A stretch of DNA of 64,000 bases from Nonomuraea zeae. GTDB taxonomy: Bacteria; Actinomycetota; Actinomycetes; Streptosporangiales; Streptosporangiaceae. Shown here piece after piece: positions 8,514 through 16,884 of the stretch. Both the position numbers and the translations under genes were made by a program. The stretch covers positions 1-64,000 of the forward strand of contig NZ_VCKX01000008.1 in NCBI RefSeq assembly GCF_005889725.1. The letters run 5' to 3'. The notes under the pieces are model-generated. The model had not been told where the DNA came from, did not search any database, and saw only the letters and a program-made list of their open reading frames with translations. How positions within the stretch are numbered: the first letter of the stretch is position 1; every line of letters begins with the position of its first letter.

Positions 8514-10310
8514 TCAGCGACCCGGCCAGTACGGGCTGAACAGGTCGAACTGGTTCGGCAGGCCGAGCAGGTAACGCGCGTCGTCGGTGTTGTAGAGCGC
8601 CTTGAACTCGCGCGGCAGATAGAGGCTGAAGAGCTCGGCCCGCGCCGCGGAGGAGCCGGAGGCGTCGAGGATGGCGTTGGCGGCCATGCGCCCGGCCTCG
8701 TTGCCGCCCTCCATCGTGGCGAGGTTGATGCTGTTGCGGACGTAGTCGGCGGCGAGGAAGAGGTTGGGGATCTGGGTGACCGCCGTGGGGCGGTTGCTCC
8801 AGGACGAGGGCGTGTTGATGAGCAGCGGCTCGTCGTTGGCCACGGCCGGGGTGGCCTCGCCGGTGATCGCCGGATCCACGAACCAGGACCGTACGATCGA
8901 GTCGGGCAGCAGCGCCGCGCCGCCGGGCAGGGCCGCCCGGACCTGGGCCAGCACCTCCTGGACGATCTGCGGCCTGGTGCACTGCTTGGCGGTCTTGCCG
9001 AAGAGGATGCCGGGCGTGTTCCAGTCCGACAGGTCGAGTGACAGGCAGTCGGTGACCGTGCCGTCCCCGTAGCTCGCCGCGAAATTGCGGCTCCAGAACT
9101 GCGCCTGGCTGATCGAGGTGAGCGCCCACGGCGTCGCGGCGTAGATGAGGTGGCCGTTCGCGATCGGGCGGGGCTCCTTGAGGTAGATCATGACCCCGTT
9201 CATCCAGTCCGTCTCCAGATGATCCAGGCGGGCCAGGCCGGGGTCGGCCGTCTTCATGGCGGTGGTCAGCAGGGGGCGTAAGCGCTCGACGGGGAGGGCG
9301 GCCACGTAGTGGTCGGCGGTGACGGTGCCGGCGGCCCCGCTGGGGTCGGTCACCCGCACGCCGGTGACCCGGCCGCCGGAGTAGTCGAACCCGGTGGCGG
9401 TCCATCCGACCTTGAACTGCACGCCGAGACCGGTGAGGTAGCCGATCCAGGGCGTGAGCCAGACGTCGTTGGACGGGCCGTTGAGCACCTGGTCGGGCGG
9501 GCCGTACGGGCCGAGGCCGAGGGCGCTGTAGACCAGCGCCTCGAACATCAGGCCCATGGTGCGGGTGTTGGCCTTGTCCGGCTGGGCCGCGACCAGGGAC
9601 GCCGTGAACAGCCTGACCAGCAGGTCGCGGTACTCCTGCGACATGATGTCGGCCTTGATGAAGTCGGCGAACCCCATGTTCTCCCACTGGCCGAGGCGCC
9701 GGCGCGGGCCGCTGGTGACGAAGGTCACGAGCTTGGAGACGAAGAACTCGATCTGCGACAGCGGGACCGTGGTGACGGCCGTCAGGGCGCTGCGTAAGTA
9801 GTCCCTGATCGCTTCGGGGGTGAGGGAGCCGCCGATGCTGCCCGGCACCGGCACGCGCAGCTCCTTCCCCTTGTACGCGATCACCGCCAGGCTGGCCGAG
9901 ACGAGGTTGTCGCGTACGGTGCCGGACCCGTAGGGGATGCGGCTCATGGTGTCGGGCAGGTTCTGGTAGAAGCCGGGGAAGAACCGGAAGCCGTGCTCGC
10001 CGGGCAGGTCCTGCCTGCCGCCGGTGCCCGTTCCCGGGACGGGGATGCTCCTGGACTTGCCGCCCAGGGCCTTGCGCTCGTAGACGGTGACCTGGAAACC
10101 GCGTTCGGCCAGCTCGTGAGCGGCACTGAGCCCGCCCATGCCGGCGCCGAAGACAGCCACGCTCTTGCCCGCGGCGCTCACCAGGGACGGTGTCGCGTTG
10201 GCCGGCGCCGTGCCCCACAGCGGCCCGGCCGTCGCTCCGGCCGCCGCTGCCATGGCGCCGGTGACGAAGCTCCGGCGCCCGATCCCGTTCCGATTCTCTG
10301 GCTGGCCCAT
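8514..10310 (-). CDS. Tat-exported FAD-dependent amine-oxidase/desaturase-type oxidoreductase
   Basis: A 598-residue flavoprotein. The N-terminus carries a twin-arginine signal (RRSFVTG, arginines 12-13, then an Ala-rich stretch to the ANA region near residue 38), which predicts export. A Rossmann FAD motif follows (VFGAGMGGLSAAHELAERG, about residues 53-71), then GGKSRS, as in phytoene desaturase, hydroxysqualene dehydroxylase and amine oxidase relatives. The C-terminus has the family's second FAD contact (NLFLAADYVRN...MEGGNEAGRMAANAI). The substrate is unknown; isoprenoid or amine chemistry are both possible. Its promoter holds a 20-bp operator at 10328-10347 that is nearly the same as the one between the TetR gene and the monooxygenase at 11141. 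Regulation by that TetR is therefore likely. Confidence 0.86.
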   Translation of the reverse strand: MGQPENRNGIGRRSFVTGAMAAAAGATAGPLWGTAPANATPSLVSAAGKSVAVFGAGMGGLSAAHELAERGFQVTVYERKALGGKSRSIPVPGTGTGGRQDLPGEHGFRFFPGFYQNLPDTMSRIPYGSGTVRDNLVSASLAVIAYKGKELRVPVPGSIGGSLTPEAIRDYLRSALTAVTTVPLSQIEFFVSKLVTFVTSGPRRRLGQWENMGFADFIKADIMSQEYRDLLVRLFTASLVAAQPDKANTRTMGLMFEALVYSALGLGPYGPPDQVLNGPSNDVWLTPWIGYLTGLGVQFKVGWTATGFDYSGGRVTGVRVTDPSGAAGTVTADHYVAALPVERLRPLLTTAMKTADPGLARLDHLETDWMNGVMIYLKEPRPIANGHLIYAATPWALTSISQAQFWSRNFAASYGDGTVTDCLSLDLSDWNTPGILFGKTAKQCTRPQIVQEVLAQVRAALPGGAALLPDSIVRSWFVDPAITGEATPAVANDEPLLINTPSSWSNRPTAVTQIPNLFLAADYVRNSINLATMEGGNEAGRMAANAILDASGSSAARAELFSLYLPREFKALYNTDDARYLLGLPNQFDLFSPYWPGR

Positions 10311-10327
10311 GACGGAACCTCCCGCCT

Positions 10328-10347
10328 AACCGACACTTGTGTTGGTT
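10328..10347. promoter_or_regulatory. TetR-type operator, copy A
   Basis: AACCGACACTTGTGTTGGTT is an inverted repeat with 9-bp arms and one mismatch, 18 bp upstream of the Tat oxidoreductase start. A second pair of arms, CCTAAC/GTTAGG (10325-10330 and 10350-10355), flanks it. It shares AACCGACAC and GGTT ends with the site at 11096-11115. It is the probable binding site of the TetR protein at 10406-11032. Confidence 0.75.
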
Positions 10348-10405
10348 TAGTTAGGCGAACGATGAACGCGTGGCTCACATCTGTCAATACGTGAACGTGA
10401 TGGGC

Positions 10406-11032
10406 TCAGGGAGAGTCGGGGCCGGGAATCTGGGACAGCCCGTTCCACAGCACGAGCATGGCGGACTCGACGAGCTCCTCCCGCGACACCGCGGGATGCC
10501 GGGCCCACCACTGGGCCAGGCCGTCGGTGCCCGAGATCAGCAGCTCGACCACCGCCTGCGCGGTCTCGGTCTCGGGGTCGAGTCCGAGCCGGCGCAGATC
10601 CCGTCCGAGCATCGCGGCGACCGAGCGGGTGCGGGTCTCCCTGATGCCCCAGCGGACGGCCTTGATCTCGGGATCGTCCTCGTCGGTGTGGTCGAACAGC
10701 AGGCGACGTGCGGCCGGGCTGCCTTCGGCGAAGCTGAAATAGGCGTCCAGGGTCGCGCGCAGCCGCCGTCCGGGCGAGCCCGAGCCGGTGATCCGGGCGC
10801 CGACGTGCTCCACCAGCAGGGCGTTCTGCTCCTGGAGTACGGTGATCATGAGCACCCGTTTGGACGGGAAATGGTCGTAGAGCACCGATCGCGTCACCCC
10901 CGCCGCGATCGCGATCTCCTCCATCGCCGTGGCGTGGTAGCCGCGCCCGGCGAAGACCTCCAGAGCCGCCTCGACGATCCGGACCCGGCGGGCCGAGCCC
11001 GGCATCCGCTTCTTCAGCTCCCTGCTCGCCAT
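10406..11032 (-). CDS. TetR/AcrR-family regulator
   Basis: A 208-residue repressor. The N-terminal TetR helix-turn-helix covers about residues 16-62 (RIVEAALEVFAGRGYHATAMEEIAIAAGVTRSVLYDHFPSK, seen in the translation in pieces), followed by an all-helical ligand domain. The open frame extends to 11104, but a start there would lie inside the operator at 11096-11115. ATG 11032 (MASRELKK) is therefore preferred, although no strong ribosome binding site is seen. It diverges from the FAD monooxygenase at 11141 and lies upstream of the Tat oxidoreductase on the same strand. Matching operators in front of all three suggest autoregulation and control of both flavoproteins. Confidence 0.9.
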   Translation of the reverse strand: MASRELKKRMPGSARRVRIVEAALEVFAGRGYHATAMEEIAIAAGVTRSVLYDHFPSKRVLMITVLQEQNALLVEHVGARITGSGSPGRRLRATLDAYFSFAEGSPAARRLLFDHTDEDDPEIKAVRWGIRETRTRSVAAMLGRDLRRLGLDPETETAQAVVELLISGTDGLAQWWARHPAVSREELVESAMLVLWNGLSQIPGPDSP

Positions 11033-11095
11033 GCCGTGCACACTACCGCCCGGAGGGAGGTTGACTCCGGACTTCGGGCCGCTTACCGTCCATAC

Positions 11096-11115
11096 AACCG
11101 ACACATCAGTCGGTT
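11096..11115. promoter_or_regulatory. TetR-type operator, copy B
   Basis: AACCGACACATCAGTCGGTT has perfect 7-bp arms (AACCGAC/GTCGGTT) and lies between the divergent TetR and FAD-monooxygenase genes. It agrees with copy A (10328-10347) in the first nine bases and the last four. Shared length and sequence make one regulator likely. Confidence 0.78.
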
Positions 11116-11140
11116 AGCGGGCTGTCTGCAAGGAGGTCCG

Positions 11141-12514
11141 ATGGCCGAGCAGGCCGACGTGGTCATCGCCGGAGCGCGCTGCGCGGGCTCGGCCGCCGCC
11201 GCCACCCTCGCCAGAGCGGGGCGCCGGGTGATCGCGGTCGATCCGGTACGGTTCCCCGCCACCACGGTCTCCACCCACCTGCTCTTCGCCGGAGGCGTCG
11301 CCGAGCTGGCCCGCGTCGGCGCCCTGGAACGCGTGGAGAAGATCGGCGCCCCCCGGCTCTCGCGCGCCTTCATCGGCGGCCCCGGCCACGCCGCCGACGG
11401 CTCCTACACCCCGGTCAACGGGATCGACTACGGCCTGTGCGTGCGGCGCGCGCCCCTCGACCAGGCCCTCGCCGAGACCGCGAGCGAGGCCGGAGCGGAG
11501 ATCAGGCAGGGCCATCGCGTCACGGGCCTGCTCTGGCAGGACGGCCGGGCCGTCGGCGTGCGCGTGCAGGACCAGAGCGCGCGCGGGCAGGGCGGCAAGG
11601 AGTACGAGATCCGCGCCGATCTGGTCGTCGGCGCGGACGGCCGCCGCTCGACCGTCGCGCGCCTGGCCGGTGCCGAGCGCCCGCGTATCGCCCACGCCAA
11701 CGGCCGGGCCTGCTACTACGCCTACTACGAGGACCCGCATCGGGACTGGCGCTCGACCGCCGCGATGTGGCTGACCGGCCGCGAGCTGGGCAACGCCTTC
11801 CCGTGTGACGACGGGCTGACGCTGGTGCTGCTGATGCCGCCGGTCGAGCGGGTGGCGGACTTCCGCGGCAACCTGGAGGCGGAGTTCGACCGTACCGTGG
11901 GCCTCGTCCCCGGGCTGGCCGAGCGCCTGGCGGGCTGCGCCCGGAGCACGCGGATCGTCAGCTCCGCCGAGCACCCGTCGTACTTCCGCCGCTCGGCCGG
12001 GCCCGGCTGGGTCCTGATCGGCGACGCGGGACACTTCAAGGACCCCGTCACGGCGCAGGGGATCCGCGACGCCGTGCGGTTCGGGCGGTTGCTGGGGGAG
12101 AGCGTCGCGGACGTCCTGGGCGACCCCGCCGCGCTCGACCGGGCCACGCTCGCGTGGGAGCGCACGCGCGACGCGCAGTGCGTGCACACCTACCACTGGA
12201 CGAACCTGCTCGGACGCGGCGACGGCCTGGCTCACGTCCAGTTCGAGCTGCTCAAGGCGCTGACCGAGGGGCCGGACGGCGTCCGGAACGTCCTCGACGT
12301 CTACTCCCGGATCCGCGACCCGCGCGAGACCCTCGCCCTGCCCGGCCTGATCAAGGCGACCACCCGCGCGCTGCGGCTCGGCGCCGGCTCGCGACCGGCC
12401 ATCGTACGGGCGGTCGGGACCACTCTCCGCGAGCTCGCCGGGCACCGGGCGGAGGCCAGGCGGCTGCTGGCCGACCGGACGGCTCCGGTCACCGGCTCCA
12501 CAGGGCCTGGCTGA
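11141..12514 (+). CDS. FAD-dependent monooxygenase / geranylgeranyl-reductase-like oxidoreductase
   Basis: A 457-residue flavoprotein of the PHBH/geranylgeranyl reductase superfamily. The dinucleotide motif appears as VVIAGARCAGSAAAATLARAG (residues 7-27), with the usual GxGxxG altered to GARCAG as in many of these enzymes. The second FAD motif LVVGADGRRSTVARLAG lies mid-protein, and the third (GWVLIGDAGHFKDPVTAQGI) carries the GD motif. ATG 11141 follows AGGAGG at 11131-11136. It is expressed divergently from the TetR gene across operator copy B. The last 26 bp overlap the 3' end of the convergent LysE gene. Hydroxylation or reduction of a lipid or aromatic substrate is plausible but unassigned. 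Confidence 0.88.
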   Translation: MAEQADVVIAGARCAGSAAAATLARAGRRVIAVDPVRFPATTVSTHLLFAGGVAELARVGALERVEKIGAPRLSRAFIGGPGHAADGSYTPVNGIDYGLCVRRAPLDQALAETASEAGAEIRQGHRVTGLLWQDGRAVGVRVQDQSARGQGGKEYEIRADLVVGADGRRSTVARLAGAERPRIAHANGRACYYAYYEDPHRDWRSTAAMWLTGRELGNAFPCDDGLTLVLLMPPVERVADFRGNLEAEFDRTVGLVPGLAERLAGCARSTRIVSSAEHPSYFRRSAGPGWVLIGDAGHFKDPVTAQGIRDAVRFGRLLGESVADVLGDPAALDRATLAWERTRDAQCVHTYHWTNLLGRGDGLAHVQFELLKALTEGPDGVRNVLDVYSRIRDPRETLALPGLIKATTRALRLGAGSRPAIVRAVGTTLRELAGHRAEARRLLADRTAPVTGSTGPG

Positions 12515-13121
12515 GGAGAAGCAGGGCCAGCACGCCGAAGGTGAGGCCCGCGCCCACGCTCAGCGCCGTCGCGCCCCGGCCGCCGCCGGCCAGCGCGCCG
12601 CCCAGCCGGCCGGCGAAGAGGCCGACGACGCTGTCCCAGCCGAGGCCGACGGCCAGGAAGATGAGGCCGAGCGTGAGCATCTGCACCGGGAGCGGGCCAT
12701 GGCCGTCCCGGGTGAACTGCGGCAGGAAAGCCGCGAAGAACAGGATGACCTTGGGGTTGGACAGGTTGGTGAGCACGGCTCGCCCCAGGATCCGCCCGTC
12801 GGACGGCGGGACGCGCGCGGCGGCGCCCGGCGTCCCGGCCGACCGCAGGGTGCTCACCGCCAGCCAGCCGAGGTAGAGCGCGCCGAGCACTTGTACGACG
12901 ATGAGCGCTCCCGGCGCCGTCCGCAGCAGCACGGCCAGGCCGAGCGCGGCGGCGGCCACGTGCACCACCATCCCCAGGGCCATGCCGACGGCGGACAGCA
13001 TTCCCGCGCGCAGCCCCCGGTCCAGTGCCACGGCGACGATGTAGATGTTGTCCGGTCCCGGGGCGACGGTGACGAGGAACGCCGCCAGGAGGAAGGCGGG
13101 TAGCACGGCCAGATCTACCAT
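12489..13121 (-). CDS. LysE/RhtB-family exporter
   Basis: A 210-residue membrane protein with about six hydrophobic segments and the LysE/RhtB N-terminal signature (FLVTVAPGPDNIYIV, residues 15-29). The conserved LSNPKVILFFAAFLPQF motif lies around residue 120. Members export amino acids or related metabolites. ATG 13121 follows GAGGAGG. The gene converges on the FAD monooxygenase with a 26-bp overlap. A long inverted repeat at 13135-13164 sits directly upstream. Confidence 0.92.
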   Translation of the reverse strand: MVDLAVLPAFLLAAFLVTVAPGPDNIYIVAVALDRGLRAGMLSAVGMALGMVVHVAAAALGLAVLLRTAPGALIVVQVLGALYLGWLAVSTLRSAGTPGAAARVPPSDGRILGRAVLTNLSNPKVILFFAAFLPQFTRDGHGPLPVQMLTLGLIFLAVGLGWDSVVGLFAGRLGGALAGGGRGATALSVGAGLTFGVLALLLLSQALWSR

Positions 13122-13134
13122 GGCGGTCCTCCTC

Positions 13135-13164
13135 GTAACGTAATGCTGGGATTTATTACGTTAC
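13135..13164. promoter_or_regulatory. Perfect 10+10 bp palindrome upstream of the LysE exporter
   Basis: GTAACGTAAT (13135-13144) and ATTACGTTAC (13155-13164) form perfect 10-bp arms around a 10-bp spacer, starting 14 bp upstream of the LysE start codon. Each arm is itself roughly symmetric around ACGT, so two repressor dimers could bind. A related CGCGTTAC half-site occurs at 13207-13214. No regulator gene is adjacent. Confidence 0.7.
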
Positions 13165-13264
13165 ACGGGCGGACTGGAGAACTGCAACGCATATCCGAGG
13201 TTTATCGCGTTACATGGACATCCGGGCGTTCCCGAGCGGCCTGTCCGGCAGAAGTCGTGCCCGG

Positions 13265-14329
13265 TCACGTGGAGCAGAGGGCGGCGTCCAGGGTGGCGAA
13301 CAGGTGGCTGTCGTCCCTGGGGGTGCCGGTGACGTACACGGTGGCCGCCTTGCCCGCGCGGTCGCGACCGCTGAGCACCCGCAGCCCGGGCAGGCCACCG
13401 TCGTGCATCAGGGCCGGCCCGCAGCTCAGCTCGTAGGTGTAGAGGCCGAGGCCGTACCGGCTGCCCTTCGGGTCGGTGCCGGCGACCGTGCGGGAGAGCA
13501 TCGCCCGCAGGGTCCGCTCGGGGATGGCCTGCCAGAAGCGGTTCAGGTCGGCCGGCGTGGTGACCAGGCCGCCCGCGGCGCCGAAGGCGTAGCCGGGGAG
13601 CCGGGTCACGTCGGTGACTCCGGCGTCCGGGTCGACCGGGTTCACGCCGTAGGTGTGGGCGTGCTCGCCGCGGATGTCCGTCTCGCCGTTCTTCGGCCAG
13701 TAGGTGGCGTGCAGCCCTTTCAGCACGCCGTCCTGGGTGACGTCGCGGAAGTCCCGTCCGGTGACCTTCTCGATGAGCATCCCGGCGACGAGGTAGTTGG
13801 TGTTGGAGTAGGACCAGCGCTCGCCGGGCTTGCCGACCGGCGGCCGGGCCAGCGCCAGGGCGAGATGGTCGGCGGGGCCGCCGGGCTCGGCCCAGTCCAC
13901 GAGGTCGAAATACTCCGGCAGGCCGCTGGTGTGCCGGAGCAGCTGGTCCACAGTGATCTTCCTGCCCTGGAGCAGGCCCGGCAGGTAGTGCTCGACCTGC
14001 CGCTTCAGGTCGATCTTCCCCTCGGCCGCCAGGTTCATCACGGTCACGCCGATGACGGACTTGGTCACGCTGGCGGCGCGCATCCGGCCGTCGGCGCCGA
14101 CCATCGGCCTGCCGGTGCCTCGCTCGGCCGTGCCCGAGGACCAGGTGGTCTCGTGGCCACGCCGGTCGCGGACCGCGATCACCGCGCCGGTCAGGCCGTC
14201 CTGTCCGGTCAACCGGTCGGCTTGCCGGCGTACGGCGTCAGGCCGCGAATCGGCGGCGGCCAAGGCGGGGGAGGCGACCCCGGCGAGCGCGGCGGTCGCA
14301 ATTCCGGCGGCGAGCAGCTTGCGTATCAT
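13265..14329 (-). CDS. Secreted serine hydrolase, beta-lactamase / D-Ala-D-Ala carboxypeptidase family
   Basis: A 354-residue exported penicillin-binding-protein-fold hydrolase. A signal peptide (about residues 1-25, ending PALAAA) precedes the domain. Catalytic motifs are SVTK at residues 87-90 (nucleophile Ser87, general base Lys90), YSN at 174-176 and HDGG at 309-312 in place of KTG. This is the class C / R61 carboxypeptidase arrangement. ATG 14329 is chosen because AGGAG lies six bases upstream. Two further in-frame ATGs upstream (14335, 14356) would put the start on or before that site. The natural substrate may be a peptidoglycan peptide or an ester. Nothing in the context decides this. 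Confidence 0.9.
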   Translation of the reverse strand: MIRKLLAAGIATAALAGVASPALAAADSRPDAVRRQADRLTGQDGLTGAVIAVRDRRGHETTWSSGTAERGTGRPMVGADGRMRAASVTKSVIGVTVMNLAAEGKIDLKRQVEHYLPGLLQGRKITVDQLLRHTSGLPEYFDLVDWAEPGGPADHLALALARPPVGKPGERWSYSNTNYLVAGMLIEKVTGRDFRDVTQDGVLKGLHATYWPKNGETDIRGEHAHTYGVNPVDPDAGVTDVTRLPGYAFGAAGGLVTTPADLNRFWQAIPERTLRAMLSRTVAGTDPKGSRYGLGLYTYELSCGPALMHDGGLPGLRVLSGRDRAGKAATVYVTGTPRDDSHLFATLDAALCST

Positions 14330-14497
14330 CAGCATCTCCTTGAAGGGGTGACGCACCGATTCTTCGGCTTCCGGCTTTCCGGATCAGTCACGTCACCGGC
14401 CCTCTGCCGGTAGGGCTGCCCCTACTCGGCTCGGTCGGGGCGCGATCGGCCGCTGACCGCGGCACGCACTGCCTGGGGGCGCGTACGCGAGAAGGCG

Positions 14498-15637
14498 TCA
14501 GCGGCGGGAGCGGCCCGCGAAGGCGGCGATGGCGGCCGCCGAGCCGCACAGGATCGCCGTCCACGCCAAGGTCGCGTCGGTCGAGGTGTGGTCGGCGGCG
14601 AGCCCGGCGAGCCATGGCCCCGCGGTCTGGCCGGCCGCGAACAGGGTGGTGAAGGCCGCCAGCGTGGCGGTCCACCCGGCGGGCGGGGTGTTCTTCCTGA
14701 TGAGCGCGGTGACCGCGGCGGGGACCCCCATGAACGTCGCCCCGTAGACGAGCGCGGAGACGAGGATGACCGGGGGTGTCGGCGCCGTCAGCGCCAGCGC
14801 CGATCCGCCGGCCAGCAGGCCGAGCAGCGCGGCCAGCGCCCGGGTGCCCGGCCAGTGGGCGGTGGGACGGCTCCAGATCGCGGGCGCCGCCACCACGGCC
14901 AGGCCCAGCGCCGTCCAGGTGAGCACGACCTGGCCGAGCGGGGCGTGCCGGTCGGCCAGGTAGGCGGACAGGAAGGTGATGTAGGTGATGTAGCCGGCGG
15001 AGAACAGCAGGTAGGCCAGGGCGATCCCCCAGAGCGGGCGCACGCGCGCCCGCCCGGTCGCGGCCGGCTCCTCCCGTCCGCCCTCCGCGGCGGTCCAGCT
15101 CACGAGCGCGGCCAGGGCGGCTGCGACGCTCAAGCCGGCCCAGGCGAGGCTCCAGTGCTCTCCCAGCGGCGGGATGGTGCCGCCGCTGAAGACGATGCCC
15201 AGCCCGGTCCCCGCGAAGTAGACGGTGATGGGCGTGCCGGAGGCGGCGCGGGCGGCGATGCCCGACGCGATCACGCCGCCGGTGATGAACACCGCAGCCC
15301 CGCCGGCCCCCGCCGCGAATCGCGCGGCCAGCAGCATCAGGGGCGCATCGCTGACCGCCGTCGCCGCCAGCGCCAGCGCGGTGAGGACCATGCCGCACCG
15401 GAACGTGGCCGCCGTTCCCCAGCGGCGAACGGCCCCGGCGGTCACCAGCGCGCCGAGGAGATAGCCGAATCCGTTGGCGGCGCTCATCGCCCCGGCCTCG
15501 CCCAGCGACCAGCGCAGGTCGTCGCGCATCGCGGGCAGGAGCAGCCCGTAGGCGAAGCGTCCCAGGCCGAGCGCCGAAGCCGTGCCCAGAGCCAGCCGCG
15601 CCGCTTGCCGCGTCGGCCGGCTGATGACGAGTGACAT
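14498..15637 (-). CDS. MFS transporter (YbfB/YjiJ-like)
   Basis: A 379-residue, 11-12-helix major facilitator protein. The N-terminal half (LGLGRFAYGLLLPAMRDDL and the AANGFGYLLGALVTAG helix) resembles YbfB/YjiJ-type exporters. ATG 15637 follows GGAGG with a 6-nt gap. It diverges from the TetR gene at 15716, and the 78-bp intergenic region carries operators of the accGATCGGT type. Repression by that TetR is the likely control. The exported compound is unknown. Confidence 0.9.
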   Translation of the reverse strand: MSLVISRPTRQAARLALGTASALGLGRFAYGLLLPAMRDDLRWSLGEAGAMSAANGFGYLLGALVTAGAVRRWGTAATFRCGMVLTALALAATAVSDAPLMLLAARFAAGAGGAAVFITGGVIASGIAARAASGTPITVYFAGTGLGIVFSGGTIPPLGEHWSLAWAGLSVAAALAALVSWTAAEGGREEPAATGRARVRPLWGIALAYLLFSAGYITYITFLSAYLADRHAPLGQVVLTWTALGLAVVAAPAIWSRPTAHWPGTRALAALLGLLAGGSALALTAPTPPVILVSALVYGATFMGVPAAVTALIRKNTPPAGWTATLAAFTTLFAAGQTAGPWLAGLAADHTSTDATLAWTAILCGSAAAIAAFAGRSRR

Positions 15638-15653
15638 GACGAACCTCCAGATC

Positions 15654-15708
15654 GAACCGCTCGGTACGATCTGTGATCGTATCGAGCGATAGAACCGGTT
15701 GGTACCAT
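15654..15708. promoter_or_regulatory. Divergent operator region with two TetR-type sites
   Basis: Two boxes of the form GAACCNNTCGGTAC-like occur: ACCGCTCGGT at 15656-15665 and ACCGGTTGGT at 15694-15703. Overlapping the first is a 29-bp dyad at 15659-15687 with 12-bp arms and one mismatch around the 5-bp spacer CTGTG. The same box type appears twice before the hydrolase gene at 17759-17808. The adjacent TetR at 15716 is the probable binder. Confidence 0.72.
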
Positions 15709-15715
15709 CCTGGGT

Positions 15716-16309
15716 ATGCCGGTTCCCAAGGGCTCGACGATCGACCCGGAGCGCACGCGCGCCACCATCCTCGAAGCGGCCACTCCGCTGCTGTACGAGC
15801 GCGGGCTCGACGGCATCGGCGTCGCCGAGCTCTGCACCCTGCTCGGCGTTTCCAAGGAGACGCTCTACCGGCACTTCGGCTCCAAGGACGGGCTGGTGGA
15901 GGCCATGCTGGCGGCACGCAGCGCGCGAGTGGTGCGCTGGCTGGCCGACGCCGTCGAGGCGGCGGGAGACGACCCGCACGACCAGCTCGTCGCGCTGTTC
16001 GGGGCGCTCCAGCGGTGGTACGACGATCCGGCCTTCCGCGGCTGCGCCATGCTGAACGCGGCCGCGCAGCACCATGTCGAGGGCGTACGCGCGATCACCG
16101 CCCGTCATCTCGGCCGCCACCTCGAGCTCCTGACCGGCATCGCCGAGCGCGCCGGAGCCGCCGATCCGGCGGCGCTGGGGCGGCAGCTGCTCGCGCTGAT
16201 GGAGGGCGCCACCGTCCTGGCGGCGCACCACGAGGCGGCCGGCGCCGCCGATCATTCCTGCCAGGCCGCGCTCGCCCTGCTCTCCGCAGCCTCCCGGACC
16301 GGCCGCTGA
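15716..16309 (+). CDS. TetR/AcrR-family regulator
   Basis: A 197-residue repressor. The helix-turn-helix spans about residues 12-58 (key segment GVAELCTLLGVSKETLYRHF), followed by a helical ligand domain with AMLNAAAQHH. ATG 15716 begins 9 bp after the second operator. It diverges from the MFS transporter and likely controls it, itself, and the alpha/beta hydrolase at 16885-17739, which has two matching operators. Confidence 0.92.
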   Translation: MPVPKGSTIDPERTRATILEAATPLLYERGLDGIGVAELCTLLGVSKETLYRHFGSKDGLVEAMLAARSARVVRWLADAVEAAGDDPHDQLVALFGALQRWYDDPAFRGCAMLNAAAQHHVEGVRAITARHLGRHLELLTGIAERAGAADPAALGRQLLALMEGATVLAAHHEAAGAADHSCQAALALLSAASRTGR

Positions 16310-16528
16310 GGCGGGGCTCCGCCGGTCGATCTTCCTCTTCTGCCTGGCCCGCTCAGGGACCACCCGTGGTGAATCCTGGAGAGCGGTCCACCTCGCCCGT
16401 GCGCACGACGACGCCGGCCGGTTGGACCATGCGCCGGCCCGGACACGCGGTGCCTGGCATTTTCCGGGATCCGGCATAGTTCCGTGGCGCTCGCTCGTCC
16501 TTGCTGGGTGACATCACGAGGAGGACGG

Positions 16529-16844
16529 GTGGATCCAGGCTTTGAGTCGGCCCTGCGGCAGTTCGTCATCGACAGGTCGGGCGCGCTGTTCCGCACGGCG
16601 TACCTGCTGACCGGCGACCGGCACGCCGCCGAGGACCTCGTCCAGCCGGCCCTGGCGAAGACGGCCGCGCGGTGGCGCGGGGCCGAGTCGCCCACCGAGG
16701 CCGCCATGCCGAAGGTGGCCCGCGTCATCCACAACCGCCTGGCTCCGTTTCGTGGTCACCGACCCGAAGCGAGGCACCTTGGGGTTCGCCACGTCCGAGG
16801 AGGAGTACCACGAGCTCGTCGAACGGGCGCGGCGGTCCGGTTAG
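16529..16844 (+). pseudogene. SigE-family ECF sigma factor remnant joined to an unrelated C-terminus
   Basis: GTG 16529 with CGAGGAGGA upstream opens a frame whose first ~55 residues match region 2 of SigE-family ECF sigma factors (FVIDRSGALFRTAYLLTGDR, then HAAEDLVQPALAKTAARW). Homology stops at about 16740, before regions 2.3-4. From 16722 a different frame encodes about 40 residues (FVVTDPKRGTLGFATSEEEY) and stops at TAG 16842-16844. That tail looks like the end of another small protein. The structure fits a deletion that fused two genes out of frame. The literal sigma frame continues as low-complexity Arg/Gly sequence to 16969 and is unlikely to function. Confidence 0.68.
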
Positions 16845-16884
16845 CGCGTCGTGCAGCAAGAGTGACCGGGCGGATGCCTGGAGG

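Noticed and set aside
11033..11104. Longer N-terminus for the TetR at 10406
   Set aside because: The extra 24 codons would place the start inside the operator at 11096-11115 and have no ribosome binding site.
16310..16528. Possible gene in the gap after the TetR gene
   Set aside because: No frame with plausible codon use and start site; it looks like non-coding or eroded sequence leading to the sigma factor remnant.
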